From the NCBI GenBank assembly GCA_937895345.1, contig CALAWP010000066.1, positions 62,001 through 126,000 on the forward strand: DNA of 64,000 bases, written 5' to 3'. The number at the start of each line of letters is the position of its first letter. Positions within the stretch are counted from its first letter, which is position 1. This DNA comes from an uncultured Paenibacillus sp. Lineage in GTDB: Bacteria; Bacillota; Bacilli; Paenibacillales; Paenibacillaceae. The notes below the pieces were generated by a model. It searched no databases. It was given only the letters and a program-made list of their open reading frames with translations, and was not told the origin of the DNA. The translations under genes were made by a program, and so were the position numbers. This document shows, piece by piece, positions 55,916 to 64,000 of the stretch.

Positions 55916-58114
55916 TTATCGCGCCGATGCCGATTTGAATTTGTAAATTTTGCTGGAAAAGTCGCCGTGGAATTGCGGTTTCGGAAGCCCGGCATACATC
56001 AGCTCGTCGCCGCCGTAAACGGCGCCGCTTTCCTCCAGCACATAGCTGCGCTGCGGATCCAGACCTTGCAGGCGGAAACGGCCCAGCGGCGGATTCGGCT
56101 CCTGCAGCACGGTCGCAAATACGGCGAAAGCCTCGCTTTTGTCCTTGGAGACGAACATCCAGGCCGCGTCGTTGCCTTCGAACGGGCTGAGGAGACGATA
56201 GAAATCGCCGAATTGCACCAGGTGGCGGATTTCCTTGTACAAGGCGACCTGCTCCTTCACCTGCTCCTTCTCTTCCTCCGTAAACCGGGTCAGGTCCAGT
56301 TCGTAGCCGAAATTGCCGGACAGCGCGACGTGGCCGCGCATTTGAAGCGACGTGACGCGGCCGACCTGATGATTCGGCACGGCCGACACATGCGCGCCCA
56401 TCGAGCTGACCGGATAGACGATGCTGGTCCCGTACTGGATCTTCAGCCGGGATACCGCGTCCGTATTGTCGCTCGTCCACGTTTGCGGCATATAGTACAG
56501 CATGCCGGGATCGAACCTTCCGCCTCCGCCCGAGCAGCTTTCGAACAATATATGCGGGAACGCCGAGACGATCCGCTCCAGCACCGCGTACAAGCCGAGC
56601 ATATATCGGTGGGCCGTCTCCCGCTGGCGTTCCGCCGGCAGCAGCGCAGAACCGATTTCCGTCATGTTTCGGTTCATATCCCACTTCACGTACGTAATAG
56701 GGGCGCTGGACAAAACGTCCGATACCGACTGCACGATATAGTCCTGGACGTCCGGACGCGACAGATCGAGCACCAGCTGATGGCGCGCCTGCGTGCGGCG
56801 GCGTCCCTCGACATGAAGGCACCAGTCGGGATGCTTCCGGTACAGCTCGCTTTCCGGAGAGATCATCTCCGGCTCGAACCAAAGACCGAATTGCAGGCCG
56901 AGCTTGCGGACGCGGCTGGCCAGATCCTCCAAACCGCCCGGCAGCTTATTGCGGTCGACAAACCAGTCGCCGAGCGAGCTGCGGTCGTTGTCCCGCTTGC
57001 CGAACCAGCCGTCGTCCAGCACGAACAGCTCGATGCCCAGCTCCTTGCCCGCCTGCGCGATCGCTTCGATTTTGTCGGCGTTGAAATTAAAGTAGGTCGC
57101 TTCCCAGTTGTTGACGAGAATCGGACGCACGCTGTCGCGGAAGGCGCCCCTCGCCAGCCGGGAACGGTACAGGTCGTGATAGGCGCGCGACATGCCGCCG
57201 AGACCTTGATGCGAATGGACCATGACAGCTTCCGGGGTTTGGAATTGTCCGCCGGGCTCCAGCCGCCATTCGAAATCGAACGGATTGATGCCCGCAAACA
57301 GCCGCGCGCTGCGGAACTGATCCACCTCGACGCCGGCGATGAAGCTGCCGCTGTATACAAGACTTACGCCGTACACGTCGCCGTGCTCCTCCGTCGCTCC
57401 TTCCGACAGAAGCGCGACGAACGGGTTTTGCATATGGCTGCTGGACCCGCGGCGGCTTTCGACCGCTTGCAGGCCCGGCTCGAGCCGGCGCTTGTGCATA
57501 TGCCGCTCGCGTACCCACGCGCCCGACAGCTGAAGCATTTCGAACCGGTCATGCGGCATGTCCAGACTCATGCTGAACGCGCGCAGCAGCCGAAGCGGCT
57601 GATCGCCTTCGTTGACCAGCCTGGCGGAACGGGCAATAGCGTTAAAATCCCGGAACACCGTGTACAACAGCTCGGCCTTCAGGCCCGAGCGTTCGTCCCG
57701 CAGCGTCAGATACAACGTCTCGGCTTCTTCTTCGCTCTCGGCGTATACCGCGGGAAGCCCTTCAAGCGCCGGCTTGCCCGGCTCGATGCGGTGCGATTCG
57801 TAACGGAAGTCGGTAACCGTCGAGCCGTCGGAATGCATGATCTCGAATGCCGGCATCCGGAAATCCGAGCTGCCGTACGAGGGATATTCCTGAGGCAGCG
57901 TATCGAGAGACAGCTCGAGCTGATCCAGGTCGGTGCTCGGGGAGAACGACGCCCGCTCCTTCAGCTCCAGCAGCTCATGCAGCGCTTCTCCCCGCACTTT
58001 GCGGCCCCAGTAAACATGGGCGGGATAACCTTGTTTTGTAATGCGGAAGGCATAACTGGCATCCCCGGATTGCAGATGGAACAAGGACGTTGGCTCATGA
58101 AAACGAATGTTCAT
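55916..58114 (-). CDS. GH36 alpha-galactosidase
   Basis: A 732-residue GH36 enzyme: N-terminal beta-sandwich, catalytic barrel with LFVLDDGWFGKRDNDRSSLGDW, VKWDMNRNMTE carrying the nucleophile Asp, and ILFESCSGGGGRFDPGMLYY with the acid/base region. Typical length for the cytoplasmic tetrameric type; no signal peptide. It removes terminal alpha-galactose from raffinose-type sugars. RBS AAGGAGC. A LacI-family gene lies immediately upstream. Confidence 0.93.
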   Translation of the reverse strand: MNIRFHEPTSLFHLQSGDASYAFRITKQGYPAHVYWGRKVRGEALHELLELKERASFSPSTDLDQLELSLDTLPQEYPSYGSSDFRMPAFEIMHSDGSTVTDFRYESHRIEPGKPALEGLPAVYAESEEEAETLYLTLRDERSGLKAELLYTVFRDFNAIARSARLVNEGDQPLRLLRAFSMSLDMPHDRFEMLQLSGAWVRERHMHKRRLEPGLQAVESRRGSSSHMQNPFVALLSEGATEEHGDVYGVSLVYSGSFIAGVEVDQFRSARLFAGINPFDFEWRLEPGGQFQTPEAVMVHSHQGLGGMSRAYHDLYRSRLARGAFRDSVRPILVNNWEATYFNFNADKIEAIAQAGKELGIELFVLDDGWFGKRDNDRSSLGDWFVDRNKLPGGLEDLASRVRKLGLQFGLWFEPEMISPESELYRKHPDWCLHVEGRRRTQARHQLVLDLSRPDVQDYIVQSVSDVLSSAPITYVKWDMNRNMTEIGSALLPAERQRETAHRYMLGLYAVLERIVSAFPHILFESCSGGGGRFDPGMLYYMPQTWTSDNTDAVSRLKIQYGTSIVYPVSSMGAHVSAVPNHQVGRVTSLQMRGHVALSGNFGYELDLTRFTEEEKEQVKEQVALYKEIRHLVQFGDFYRLLSPFEGNDAAWMFVSKDKSEAFAVFATVLQEPNPPLGRFRLQGLDPQRSYVLEESGAVYGGDELMYAGLPKPQFHGDFSSKIYKFKSASAR

Positions 58115-58152
58115 CGATTAACAGCTCCTTAAGTTGGAATATAGGTTCTCGT

Positions 58153-59205
58153 TCATCCATTTCCGGACGGCGGCAGCTGCCCGCCGCCGCAGCTTTCCCG
58201 TACGATAAACGACGTATTGACGGTTACGTGAAGCGGAGTATCGCGTCCTTCGATCCGCTCGAGCAGCAGCTGGACGGCGGTCCTTCCCATCAGCTCGGTA
58301 TGAACCCGCACCGTCGTCAGCGGCGGACTGACGAAAGCGGCGACTTCGATGTCGTCGAAGCCGACAACCGCCATATCTTGGGGCACCCGGATTCCCTCCT
58401 CGTGCAGCGCGCGCAACGCGCCCACCGCAATCGGATCGCTGCCCGCCAGACAAGCGGTAGGCTTCTCCTCCAGCTTCAACAGCTCCCGCATCGCCTCGTA
58501 ACCTCCGCCCGAGGACCAGTCGGACCGGATTTCGTATTCCGGGCGGTATGTCCCGGCTTGCTGCAGCAGCTGCCGATACAGCGCTCTTCGCGGATCCGGT
58601 TCGTTCAAGCTTTCCAGAGACCCGTCCAGCCGGTGAATATGCTCCGTCCCGCCGATATACGCGATCTTCTCATGTCCGAGCGACTGCAAATGTCCAATGG
58701 AAGCCCTCGCCGCGCCTTCGAAGTTCAGCTTCACCGTATCGAAGCCTTCCAGCTCTTCCGAATGGTTGACGAAGACGATCCGGTCGGGGTGCGGATAAAG
58801 CCGTACAACGTCGCGGGCGTCCACCGATCCGACGACGATCAGCCCGTCCAAGCGGTGAAGCTCGGCAGACTCTGCTCCGCCGCCGCATCTGACCGTCTTG
58901 GAAATTGACAGCCCCAGCTCCTCGCAGCGGATTTCGATGCCTCTGCGAATAGCCGTAAAATAAGGATCGCCGTGCTCCTCCTCCAGCGTAAACCAGAGAA
59001 GCAAGCCGATCCGCTTGCGCGACAGCTGCTCGTCCCGCTTGAGCTTGCGAAGACGGGACGGCTTATACGCCAATTGTTCGGCAATACTGAATATGCGTGC
59101 CCGCGTTTCCTCGCTTACGGACAGCGACGGATCGTTGTTCAACACCCGGGACACCGTCGCCGCGGAAACGCCCGCTTGTTTCGCTATCGTTTTAATGGTC
59201 GCCAT
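58153..59205 (-). CDS. LacI/GalR-family regulator
   Basis: A 350-residue LacI-family repressor: MATIKTIAKQAGVSAATVSRVLNNDPSLSVSEETR HTH and hinge, then a sugar-binding domain of the MsmR/EbgR type (DGLIVVGSVDARDV, FVNHSEELEGFDTVKLNFEGAA, MAVVGFDDIEVAAFVSPPLTTVRV in short blocks). The ATG at 59205 follows AAGGGGGG. It probably responds to galactoside and controls the adjoining alpha-galactosidase gene, 38 bases downstream. Confidence 0.88.
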   Translation of the reverse strand: MATIKTIAKQAGVSAATVSRVLNNDPSLSVSEETRARIFSIAEQLAYKPSRLRKLKRDEQLSRKRIGLLLWFTLEEEHGDPYFTAIRRGIEIRCEELGLSISKTVRCGGGAESAELHRLDGLIVVGSVDARDVVRLYPHPDRIVFVNHSEELEGFDTVKLNFEGAARASIGHLQSLGHEKIAYIGGTEHIHRLDGSLESLNEPDPRRALYRQLLQQAGTYRPEYEIRSDWSSGGGYEAMRELLKLEEKPTACLAGSDPIAVGALRALHEEGIRVPQDMAVVGFDDIEVAAFVSPPLTTVRVHTELMGRTAVQLLLERIEGRDTPLHVTVNTSFIVRESCGGGQLPPSGNG

Positions 59206-59320
59206 CTCGTCCCCCCTTGTCGGCCGGCTTAGGCGCAACTGTTTTGCCGCAATTAATTGTTAAGTCCATCCGAACGGTCGGATATGCAAAATTAGATTTG
59301 GCTCTGTGCGATAATTTTTA

Positions 59321-59362
59321 GTTAATAATTTTACTGAATAAAATCATGTTAACAAACGTTGT
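59321..59362. promoter_or_regulatory. Inverted repeats in the lacI-type gene promoter region
   Basis: An imperfect 33-bp palindrome (59321-59353, GTTAATAATTTTA...TAAAATCATGTTAAC) adjoins ACAAACGTTGT (59352-59362), a CG-centred dyad like LacI-family operators. AT-rich, about 120-160 bases upstream of the repressor start. Operator function is a guess. Confidence 0.3.
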
Positions 59363-59496
59363 CCGTTTCCGCAACCCCCGGCACGAACTCTTCTCCTTGA
59401 GAGCGGTTCGAGTTATCGAGATGCAACTTTTCCGGTGCCGATTGCCGTCTGTAACGGTGACGGAATAAAAGATCACAGAAGGATGTGTAGCCCGCC

Positions 59497-60216
59497 ATGA
59501 AAAAAATGGTGTTCATCGCAGCAGCCGCTGCCCTGCTTGTAGCCGGATGCAGCCAAGGAAACGGCGAAGCGCCGGCCACGCCGGACCATGCGCGTCAGGA
59601 GCAGCAGCAGCCTGCCGGCAGTCCGACGTCACCTGCGGCTTCTCCCGAGCCGAACAGAGAGCAATTGAACGGCGGCAGCAAAAACGCGAACGACGGCGCA
59701 GACGAAGGCGCGGTATCGGCGGAATCGCCTCAGGACGCCGCCGCTCTTGTTATCACGGCGCTGAAGGATAAAGATTTAACCGCCTTGAAGTCCTATATCC
59801 ATCCGGAGAAAGGCATACTTTTCTCGCCTTACGCGCATGTCGACCAATCGGAAGCTCAAACGTTTCTGGCGAAGGATCTGCCGGACTGGAACGACGAAAC
59901 GGTTCGCACATGGGGCCGATACGACGGCTCCGGCGAGCCGATCGAGCTGACGTTTGCGGGTTATTACGACCGTTTCGTCTACGACAAAGACTTTATTAAC
60001 GCGGAGACGATCGGATGGAATGAAATCAAAGGAACCGGAAACACGGCGCCGAACATCGACGAAACGTTCCCGGGAAGCTACAAGGTCGACTACTACTTCA
60101 GCGGCTTCGACGAGCAATACGAGGGCATGGACTGGGAAAGCCTCATTCTCGTGCTGGAGGAGCACGACGGAGGCTGGTTCCTCAGTGCGATCGTCCATTC
60201 GCAATGGACGATTTGA
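59497..60216 (+). CDS. Lipoprotein of unknown function
   Basis: A 239-residue lipoprotein: signal and lipobox LLVAGC, then a long Gln/Pro/Ser/Asn-rich linker (about 20-75), then a globular domain (about 78-239) with ITALKDKDLTALKSYIHPEKGILFSPYAHV and a closing WFLSAIVHSQWTI. Similar to many uncharacterised Bacillales lipoproteins. RBS AAGGATG. Monocistronic. Confidence 0.75.
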   Translation: MKKMVFIAAAAALLVAGCSQGNGEAPATPDHARQEQQQPAGSPTSPAASPEPNREQLNGGSKNANDGADEGAVSAESPQDAAALVITALKDKDLTALKSYIHPEKGILFSPYAHVDQSEAQTFLAKDLPDWNDETVRTWGRYDGSGEPIELTFAGYYDRFVYDKDFINAETIGWNEIKGTGNTAPNIDETFPGSYKVDYYFSGFDEQYEGMDWESLILVLEEHDGGWFLSAIVHSQWTI

Positions 60217-60393
60217 CGAGACGACGGATTGGACGATGAACAGACGATTTGCGGGACGATATACAAGAAGCTTTACAGGAGACTGGAAGCTTTGCAGAAA
60301 GCCAGACGTTTTATAAATGGAGGCAGATTGGAGCTTTTGACAGGACGCTCTTACTTTTTCGCAGCATCTATTGCCATTGTCCCGCCATGGAAA

Positions 60394-60435
60394 AAGGAGC
60401 TGTTCCCCCGTTTGCGGCGGAAGGAACAGCTCCTT
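60394..60435. terminator. Convergent intrinsic terminator
   Basis: Perfect 13-bp stem AAGGAGCTGTTCC / GGAACAGCTCCTT (16-base loop). Leftward it is followed by CTCCTTTTTCC, so it can stop transcription from the 60588-61304 gene; rightward the tail is weaker. Confidence 0.6.
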
Positions 60436-60582
60436 CTTATATACCGGCTTCGTCGCCGGTCTGTTCGGCAAGGACCGGACAGCTCCTTCTGATGCGGCAG
60501 CTTCGCCGACGGTCCGGATGATGAGCCCGGACAACTCCTTTTTATGTCGGCTTCGCGTCGACGGACGGCCTTCGGGATGCGT
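60422..60582. repeat. About 52-bp degenerate tandem repeat, three units
   Basis: GGAACAGCTCCTTCTTAT, GGACAGCTCCTTCTGAT and GGACAACTCCTTTTTAT recur at 60423, 60477 and 60529, each followed by a CGGCTTCG-type hairpin segment. They fill the gene-free stretch 60217-60587 together with the terminator. Confidence 0.55.
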
Positions 60583-60587
60583 CGTCC

Positions 60588-61304
60588 TTAGTCAGCCTTG
60601 CCTTTCCCGGATTCAGGCGCTTTGCTTCCCTGCTCCTTCATATCCGGGTTCACCTTCGATTGATCCGGCTGCTTACCGGACATTTCCGGCTTCGTCTGCG
60701 GCTGCTGCATGTCGGACTTGCCCGGCGACTGCTGCTGTTTGTCGAGCTTGCCAGGAGATTGCTGCTTTAATTCGGGTTTGCCTGTCGGCGCGGGCTGTTG
60801 GGTCGGAGCAGGCGGCATCGTAGGCTGCGGTTTTTCACCCCGCATATTTCCGTCCGGCTTTTTGAAGCGAGGAAATCCTTTGCCGCCGTGAAGCTTGGAC
60901 AATTCGTCATAGAGCTCCCGCGCCGACTTTCCTTCCGTCCGGATGCCGTGCTCTTCCGCTATTTTCTGCAAATGCTCCAGCCGTTTCGCCTTATGCTCCG
61001 CTTTAAAAGCTTCCCACTTCTCTTTGTCGGCAGCCTTTGCGGCGTTCAGCTCTTTCTTCAATTGCTCGGCGCTTTTGCCGTTCGTGGAAATGCCGAAGTA
61101 CGCGGCCATTTCCTTTAACCGCTCCATCCGGAATTTTTCGAACTCTTGCCGGGACATGCCTTCGCGCTCTTGGATTTGGGGATGCATCAACACCAAATCC
61201 GACGCCGAGGCTGCCGCAGCCGAAACCGCAGGCGCCGCAGCCGTCAAAGCCGTGGCAGCCAGCACCGCCGCTGCAACCAACAAGGGAATCCTTCGTTTAT
61301 TCAT
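60588..61304 (-). CDS. Secreted Lys/Glu-rich protein with Pro/Gln-rich tail
   Basis: A 238-residue exported protein: signal peptide MNKRRIPLLVAAAVLAATAL, then two similar helical units (ERLKEMAAYFGISTNGKSAEQLKKEL and EHLQKIAEEHGIRTEGKSARELYDEL), an internal duplication of about 45 residues, then a disordered Pro/Gln/Lys-rich tail with repeated QQSPGKLDK-type blocks. No known family. ATG 61304 is chosen for AAGGTGAG upstream and the signal peptide; the longer open frame is unsupported. Confidence 0.7.
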   Translation of the reverse strand: MNKRRIPLLVAAAVLAATALTAAAPAVSAAAASASDLVLMHPQIQEREGMSRQEFEKFRMERLKEMAAYFGISTNGKSAEQLKKELNAAKAADKEKWEAFKAEHKAKRLEHLQKIAEEHGIRTEGKSARELYDELSKLHGGKGFPRFKKPDGNMRGEKPQPTMPPAPTQQPAPTGKPELKQQSPGKLDKQQQSPGKSDMQQPQTKPEMSGKQPDQSKVNPDMKEQGSKAPESGKGKAD

Positions 61305-61413
61305 CGCTTTTCGTCTCACCTTTCCGTCGCATAGTTGTGCGAGGCGTACGCTCTCCTTCACCTCATCTGGATTATTTTCCCCATCAATCGACGCAGTTAG
61401 ACATTCATTTGGC

Positions 61414-61451
61414 AAAAAAAGAAAGGACTGCCGCATAAGACGGCCGCCCTT
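61414..61451 (-). terminator. Intrinsic terminator downstream of the COG0523 gene
   Basis: Leftward AAGGGCGGCCG / CGGCAGTCCTT stem with one mismatch and one G-U pair, followed by TTTCTTTTTTT (61423-61414). It ends the transcript of the GTPase gene before the secreted-protein gene begins. Confidence 0.6.
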
Positions 61452-61573
61452 ATCCCCCCGTAACCCGTTTACTTCGCAGCTTGCTTGTCGGAGCGCTGTA
61501 AGTAACAACAAAATCGGCATTGCAGCATCGTAGAGCGGCTTTTAACCATCTGTGCGGTAAAAACGAGGCAGAC

Positions 61574-61602
61574 GGGGCAAATAAGGTCTCTGGCATCCGT
61601 TA
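61574..61602. repeat. Dispersed repeat, second locus
   Basis: GGGGCAAATAAGGTCTCTGG-CATCCGTTA matches the right arm of the palindrome at 12657-12739 (GGGGCAAATAAGCCCGCTGG-CGTTCGTTA) in 24 of 29 positions. It lies in the gene-free stretch 61305-61693, which holds no coding region. Confidence 0.55.
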
Positions 61603-61693
61603 CCTATTGAAAAGCTCCGTTTTTCTCGAAATAACGTATCTATATCCGATAGAATCCGTAGAGTTGGACTTACTCGTCCGCCTTAGTCGTCCG

Positions 61694-62830
61694 CTATTCG
61701 TTTTCTAACCGCAACAATTCTCGAAGCAGCGCATCCCTATCGAAATGTTCGCCGATAAATACCGCGACGTCGCGGGTCCCTTCCCGCGGTTCAACGCGGA
61801 CAAAGTCCGATTCCTTGTAGGCGTATTGAAAAAGAAAGCGGCTCGGCAAGTCGGTAAACGATACGACGCCTTTGGCCCGGTACACATTGTCCGGCAAGCC
61901 GTTCAGCAGCGCCTCGAACTCTTGACTGTCGATCGGCTTGCGCCAATAATGCGTCAATGCCATCACATGGCTGTGCGAATGATGATGATTCTCCGATCCG
62001 CTATATGACGTCGCATGGCTGTGCCCGACAGGATGCGGCTTATCCGCACTATCCGATGGCGGCGCGTGGTCATGGCCGGCGGAACGCGACGGCAAAGGAC
62101 GGTCATGCACCGCGGAACCCTTACCCTTGTTGAGCTCCTGCTCGTCCCTTGCGGATCCGCCCGGATGCGGCGCATTTCCGCCCGCCGCCGCGCCGGAAGG
62201 CCGGCCGTCCGGTTCCAGCCAGCTCCAGTCGTCCATCCGGCAGCGAATCGTCGGGACGATCGGCGCGTGCGCGTTTAATTCCCGGAGCAGCTGCTGGGCT
62301 TCCGCGAGCTCGTCCGGCTGCAGCCGATCCAATTTGTTCAACAACAGCATCGTGGCGCAGCGAATTTGTTCCTTCATCAGCCGATATGTACGGCTTTTGC
62401 CCGAACGGCTTCGCGCCAGCAGCTCCAGCCCGTCGACAACGGTCGCGACCGACCGCAGATCGATGCCGTAAGAGATGGCCGCATCCGTTACGCCGTCGAT
62501 CGTCTCCATCGGATTGGCGGCACCGGTGGATTCGATGACAATGACGTCCGGCCTGTGCTCCTCCAGCAGCTTGCCGAGCTCAAGGCCGAGACTGCCTCGC
62601 ATCGAACAGCAAATGCAGCCGCTCAGCACTTCCGCCAACGGAACCTCCTCGTCCAGCAGCTGACCGTCCAGATTGACGTCGCCGATCTCGTTCATGAGAA
62701 CGGCCGGCTTCAGACCTTCGCTTTGAAACCGTTCCAGCATAAGAGCAAGCAGCGTCGTTTTGCCGCTCCCCAGAAAACCCGACAGCAAATGGACGGGCGT
62801 AATGTCCGTTCTATTTGGATCTTTGTTCAT
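61694..62830 (-). CDS. COG0523 (CobW/ZNG-like) GTPase with His-rich loop
   Basis: A 378-residue G3E-family GTPase: Walker A GFLGSGKTT, the metal-binding CICC motif, ESTGAANPMET, NKLD, then an inserted His-rich segment (about 250-295, with HDHAPP, HPVGHSHA and NHHHSHSHV) and a CobW C-terminal domain. Such proteins deliver Zn or other metals. ATG 62830 is preferred over GTG 62866, because a TATAAT -10 at 62889-62884 would place the GTG too close to the transcript start. No Zur box was found. Confidence 0.85.
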   Translation of the reverse strand: MNKDPNRTDITPVHLLSGFLGSGKTTLLALMLERFQSEGLKPAVLMNEIGDVNLDGQLLDEEVPLAEVLSGCICCSMRGSLGLELGKLLEEHRPDVIVIESTGAANPMETIDGVTDAAISYGIDLRSVATVVDGLELLARSRSGKSRTYRLMKEQIRCATMLLLNKLDRLQPDELAEAQQLLRELNAHAPIVPTIRCRMDDWSWLEPDGRPSGAAAGGNAPHPGGSARDEQELNKGKGSAVHDRPLPSRSAGHDHAPPSDSADKPHPVGHSHATSYSGSENHHHSHSHVMALTHYWRKPIDSQEFEALLNGLPDNVYRAKGVVSFTDLPSRFLFQYAYKESDFVRVEPREGTRDVAVFIGEHFDRDALLRELLRLENE

Positions 62831-63009
62831 ATGGCCTGCTTCTCCGTTTGCATCATTTGTAATCACTGCAGCTTGCTCCAGCTATTATAGCGCATCCTGC
62901 GCCTGAACGCACCGAATGGCGAACCGCAAAATGCCAAGCAACGAGCACATCGGCAAAATCGCCGGATACGATGCAACTTTCACATACAGCGGCCGTACGG
63001 GTCACACCT

Positions 63010-63085
63010 GCAGACGACAACCGCAACGGCCAATGTATGGACTCACCGCAGACGACAACCGAATCGGACAATGCACGGACTCTCC
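63010..63085. repeat. 38-bp tandem repeat, two copies plus a decayed third
   Basis: Copies at 63010-63047 and 63048-63085 share GCAGACGACAACCG followed by CGG, CAATG and GGACTC blocks. A partial third (GGACTCCCAGCAGACAACC) ends near 63130. They lie in the gene-free stretch 62831-63333. Confidence 0.6.
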
Positions 63086-63333
63086 TCAAAAAGAAACCGT
63101 GTCAGCCATCACGCGGACTCCCAGCAGACAACCATACTTTTTTTTAGGAAAACAAATTTTTTGTTTGATTTCTTTCGTTGCGCGTTGTACCATTTGGTTC
63201 ATAGGAAATCATTGGGCGCAAACGAGCGGCTTTGCACCGGCTGGCGCTAAGCCGACGACAGCTGATCACTACCGGAGCCGTCGACTTGCAGCCCGGCCGG
63301 CGGTTCGGCGCCGCCAAGGAAAGGAGCACACGG

Positions 63334-63999
63334 ATGGAATCGATTTCGCAGGAGCTGCAGCTGTTCGCCGAGCTGGCCAAAGGAATCGCCGCCCAATTCG
63401 GGGACAAATGCGAGGTCGTCGTACACGACTGGTCCAGGCCGTACGACAGCACGATCGTCATCATCGAAAACGGTCACGTCACCGGCCGCAAGGTCGGCGA
63501 CCCCGGAACGAATCTGGGTCTGGAAATTATGAGAGGGACGACCGACGGCGGCAACCGGCACAATTACGTAACCCAGACGGCGGACGGCCGCATATTGCGC
63601 TCCACTTCGATGTATGTCAAAAACAACGACGGAAAAATTATCGGAGCCGTATGCCTTAACTTCGACATTACCGATCTGATGCTTGCCGAAAAAACGCTGC
63701 AATCGCTCACCGCGAGCGGGCTTGCGCCCGTCCGCGAATCGTTCGTCACCAACGTGAACGAGCTTCTCGACGCTCTGATCCAGGAGGCGCAGGAGGCGGT
63801 AGGCAAGCCGCCGGCGCATATGACGAAAGAAGATAAAATCGAGCTCATTCGGCTGCTGGACGAGAAAGGCGCGTTTCTGATCAAAAAATCGGGCGAGCGG
63901 ATATGCGGGTACTTGGGCATATCGAAATATACGCTGTACAGCTATTTGGACGAATCCAAATCGACCCGGCAAGAAGGACATCCAAACGGAGGGGAATAA
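63334..63999 (+). CDS. YheO-type PAS/HTH transcriptional regulator
   Basis: A 221-residue regulator: an N-terminal YheO-like PAS domain (about 1-115; GDKCEVVVHDWSRPYDSTIV, YVKNNDGKIIGAVCLNFDIT) and a C-terminal HTH_22 domain (KEDKIELIRLLDEKGAFLIKKSGERICGYLGISKYTLYSYL in short blocks). This is the DauR/YheO family; some members control D-amino-acid or Rid-related genes. ATG 63334 follows AAAGGAG. It ends one base before the window edge, so any partner genes are outside. Confidence 0.85.
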   Translation: MESISQELQLFAELAKGIAAQFGDKCEVVVHDWSRPYDSTIVIIENGHVTGRKVGDPGTNLGLEIMRGTTDGGNRHNYVTQTADGRILRSTSMYVKNNDGKIIGAVCLNFDITDLMLAEKTLQSLTASGLAPVRESFVTNVNELLDALIQEAQEAVGKPPAHMTKEDKIELIRLLDEKGAFLIKKSGERICGYLGISKYTLYSYLDESKSTRQEGHPNGGE

Positions 64000-64000
64000 C

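Noticed and set aside
55307..58132. A 941-codon open frame antisense to the alpha-galactosidase gene
   Set aside because: It lies opposite a well-matched GH36 gene, has no recognisable domain and a composition expected from the reverse strand of high-GC coding DNA.

Overview
The window reads as chromosome from a Gram-positive, endospore-former-type Firmicute close to Paenibacillus. The grounds are a fairly high GC content, strong GGAGG ribosome-binding sites with frequent TTG/GTG starts, Bacillus-type gene neighbourhoods (sigY-yxlCDEFG, ydbST, ydcC-alr-ndoAI-ndoA), an S-layer-anchored surface protein, YesMN-type two-component genes and many sugar ABC transporters. No rRNA, tRNA, CRISPR, transposase or phage gene was seen.

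Layout. 0.1-1.3 kb: a DUF1697 protein and a HesB/YneR-like protein, with a pair of perfect dyads between them. 1.4-4.5 kb: an ECF sigma factor operon matching B. subtilis sigY-yxlCDEFG, with an autoregulatory-type promoter. 4.6-6.7 kb: the PH-domain membrane pair YdbS/YdbT. 7-12.4 kb: a phosphonate-type ABC operon (phnD-C-E-E) with a four-repeat PhoP box, divergent from a cytoplasmic 5'-nucleotidase-like phosphatase. 12.4-12.9 kb: intergenic tandem and palindromic repeats. 12.9-19.1 kb: a Tad/Flp pilus operon, including a 48-codon pilin-like gene that starts with TTG. 19.3-22.7 kb: ydcC-alr-ndoAI-ndoA (lipoprotein, alanine racemase, MazEF toxin-antitoxin). 22.9-27.3 kb: a seven-repeat propeller/SLH surface protein, a copper-amine-oxidase-N-domain protein and a GyrI-like protein. 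27.5-28.5 kb: pspC-pspA envelope stress genes.

28.5-42.1 kb is the most original part. A leftward operon encodes a CUT1-type sugar ABC importer, an asparaginase-II-family enzyme, a sugar isomerase/epimerase and a GH29 alpha-L-fucosidase. A PucR-family regulator lies divergent to it. A rightward operon follows with a NitT/TauT-type ABC importer, a 61-residue protein that may be AtzG-like, an amidase-signature hydrolase and a Rid-family protein. Four 19-bp palindromes of the form ATGTYA-N7-TNACAT lie in front of the importer, the regulator and the rightward operon. They suggest that one regulator controls both catabolic arms as a nitrogen/glycan salvage regulon.

42.1-64 kb: a YesN/YesM two-component pair with CutC; an SPFH/zinc-ribbon protein behind an ECF-like promoter; a short-chain dehydrogenase; an NADH oxidase-like flavoprotein behind three Rex-type boxes; an oxalate decarboxylase with a variant active-site lid; a GreA-domain protein preceded by an overlapping 24-codon ORF; an M50B-like membrane peptidase; a MerR regulator and ABC exporter with a classic 19-bp-spacer MerR promoter; an alpha-galactosidase with its LacI regulator; two secreted proteins; a His-rich COG0523 GTPase; and a YheO-type regulator at the right edge. 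Envelope stress (SigY, YdbST, PspCA, SPFH) and scavenging of phosphorus, nitrogen and sugars are the recurring themes.
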